Below are positions 63,428-64,000 of a DNA stretch of 64,000 bases, one piece after another. The notes under the pieces are model-generated. The model saw only the letters and a list, made by a program, of their open reading frames with translations. It searched no databases and was not told the DNA's origin. A program made the translations under genes and the position numbers. Numbering within the stretch: position 1 is the first letter of the stretch; every line of letters begins with the position of its first letter. Origin of the DNA: Zhongshania aliphaticivorans (GTDB lineage Bacteria > Pseudomonadota > Gammaproteobacteria > Pseudomonadales > Spongiibacteraceae); assembly GCF_001586255.1 (NCBI RefSeq), contig NZ_CP014544.1:3194501-3258500 (forward strand), given 5' to 3'.

Positions 63428-64000
63428 AACCAGCCGCGGGGCAGTGCCACATTTCATTCTGCCGCTGAGCGTTTTGGCCCTACTTACGCTTGCTACCCTC
63501 GCGCTTGCAATTACCACCGGCAGCGTCAGTATTTCCAATACCGAATTGTGGCAGGTACTCAGTGGCGGCGGCGAACCGTTGCACCGCACCTTGGTATTTG
63601 AACTGCGACTGCCCCGCGCCCTATCCGCATTTGGCGCAGGCGGCTTACTTGCCGTGGCCGGTGCTCTGATGCAAGTGCTGCTGCGCAATCCCCTGGCCGA
63701 CCCCTATATTTTAGGCCTGTCTGGCGGCGCGGCGGTTGGCGCCCTGACTTCTATGCTGCTTGGTCTGAGCGCCGCTGCCGTTTCTGGCTCGGCGTTTATC
63801 GGCGCCATGGTATCGGCGGTCACCGTGTTTGGTTTAGCCCACGGCACAGGCAGCTGGACACCAACTCGACTGCTATTAACCGGTGTGGTTATCGCCTCCG
63901 GCTGGGGCGCCGCCATCACCTTTATGCTCGCCGTCAGCCCCAGCGACCAATTGCCGGGGATGTTGTATTGGCTAATGGGCGACCTCGCCTACGCCCGCTC
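63414..64000 (+). CDS. btuC: Cobalamin ABC transporter permease BtuC, N-terminal part
   Basis: The first 195 codons lie in the window; the gene runs off the right edge. The frame is read from a GTG inside the end of btuF. It shows several membrane helices and the FecCD-family marks RLPRALSAFGAGGLLAVAG, LMQVLLRNPLADPYILGLS and GGAAVGAL. With BtuF it forms the inner-membrane B12 importer; btuD is expected just beyond the window. Confidence 0.9.
   Translation, partial: MAAVKTSRGAVPHFILPLSVLALLTLATLALAITTGSVSISNTELWQVLSGGGEPLHRTLVFELRLPRALSAFGAGGLLAVAGALMQVLLRNPLADPYILGLSGGAAVGALTSMLLGLSAAAVSGSAFIGAMVSAVTVFGLAHGTGSWTPTRLLLTGVVIASGWGAAITFMLAVSPSDQLPGMLYWLMGDLAYAR

Overview
The window is about 53% GC by eye, densely coded and typical of a marine gammaproteobacterium of the Pseudomonadales/Cellvibrionales type (relatives such as Spongiibacter or Zhongshania; this placement is inference from gene content, not a search result). 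The strongest clue is gene order. The run clpB-pgeF-rluD-bamD-pilS-pilR-minor pilins-ispH-fkpB-lspA-ileS-ribF-murJ matches, from memory, the Pseudomonas aeruginosa PA4542-PA4562 neighbourhood. I saw no phage, insertion sequence, CRISPR array, tRNA or rRNA gene.

Layout. 1-1768: the end of a lipoprotein gene and a DUF4331 secreted protein. 1903-6336: clpB (with a near-perfect sigma-32 promoter), pgeF and rluD. 6434-11301: bamD, a 679-base repeat-rich spacer, glpD and nadE. 11519-14521: the PilS/PilR two-component system. 14574-28575: two complete minor pilin/PilY1 operons in tandem on the minus strand, followed by a divergent fimT at 28745. 29268-38371: ispH, fkpB, lspA, ileS, ribF, murJ, a Nudix hydrolase and pyrB, closely packed on the minus strand. 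38390-43590: an MsbA-like ABC exporter, a GIY-YIG protein, exonuclease I and class I fumarase. 43713-51737: mostly small envelope, metabolic or unknown genes, including a large lipoprotein hydrolase with calcium-binding repeats. 51825-54546: groESL (second sigma-32 promoter) and fxsA. 54698-59669: phospholipase A, carbonic anhydrase, an alkyltransferase-like protein, an AmpG-type transporter, yajQ and a PanE-type reductase. 59738-64000: a cobalamin riboswitch heading btuB-cobO-btuF-btuC; the last gene runs off the window.

The feature most worth attention is the doubled minor pilin locus. Each operon has pilE, fimU/fimT, pilV, pilW, pilX and pilY1, but gene order differs: pilE is first in operon A and last in operon B. 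PilY1-B keeps a canonical metal-binding VWA motif, whereas PilY1-A has lost those residues and carries a cysteine-containing insert of roughly 190 residues ahead of its C-terminal propeller. This suggests two alternative pilus-tip complexes. The second unusual feature is a family of short dispersed repeats (23-bp units rich in GGGAGACG, and CCTG-CGNAGG-CAGG hairpins) lying directly downstream of, and sometimes supplying, the stop codons of several genes.
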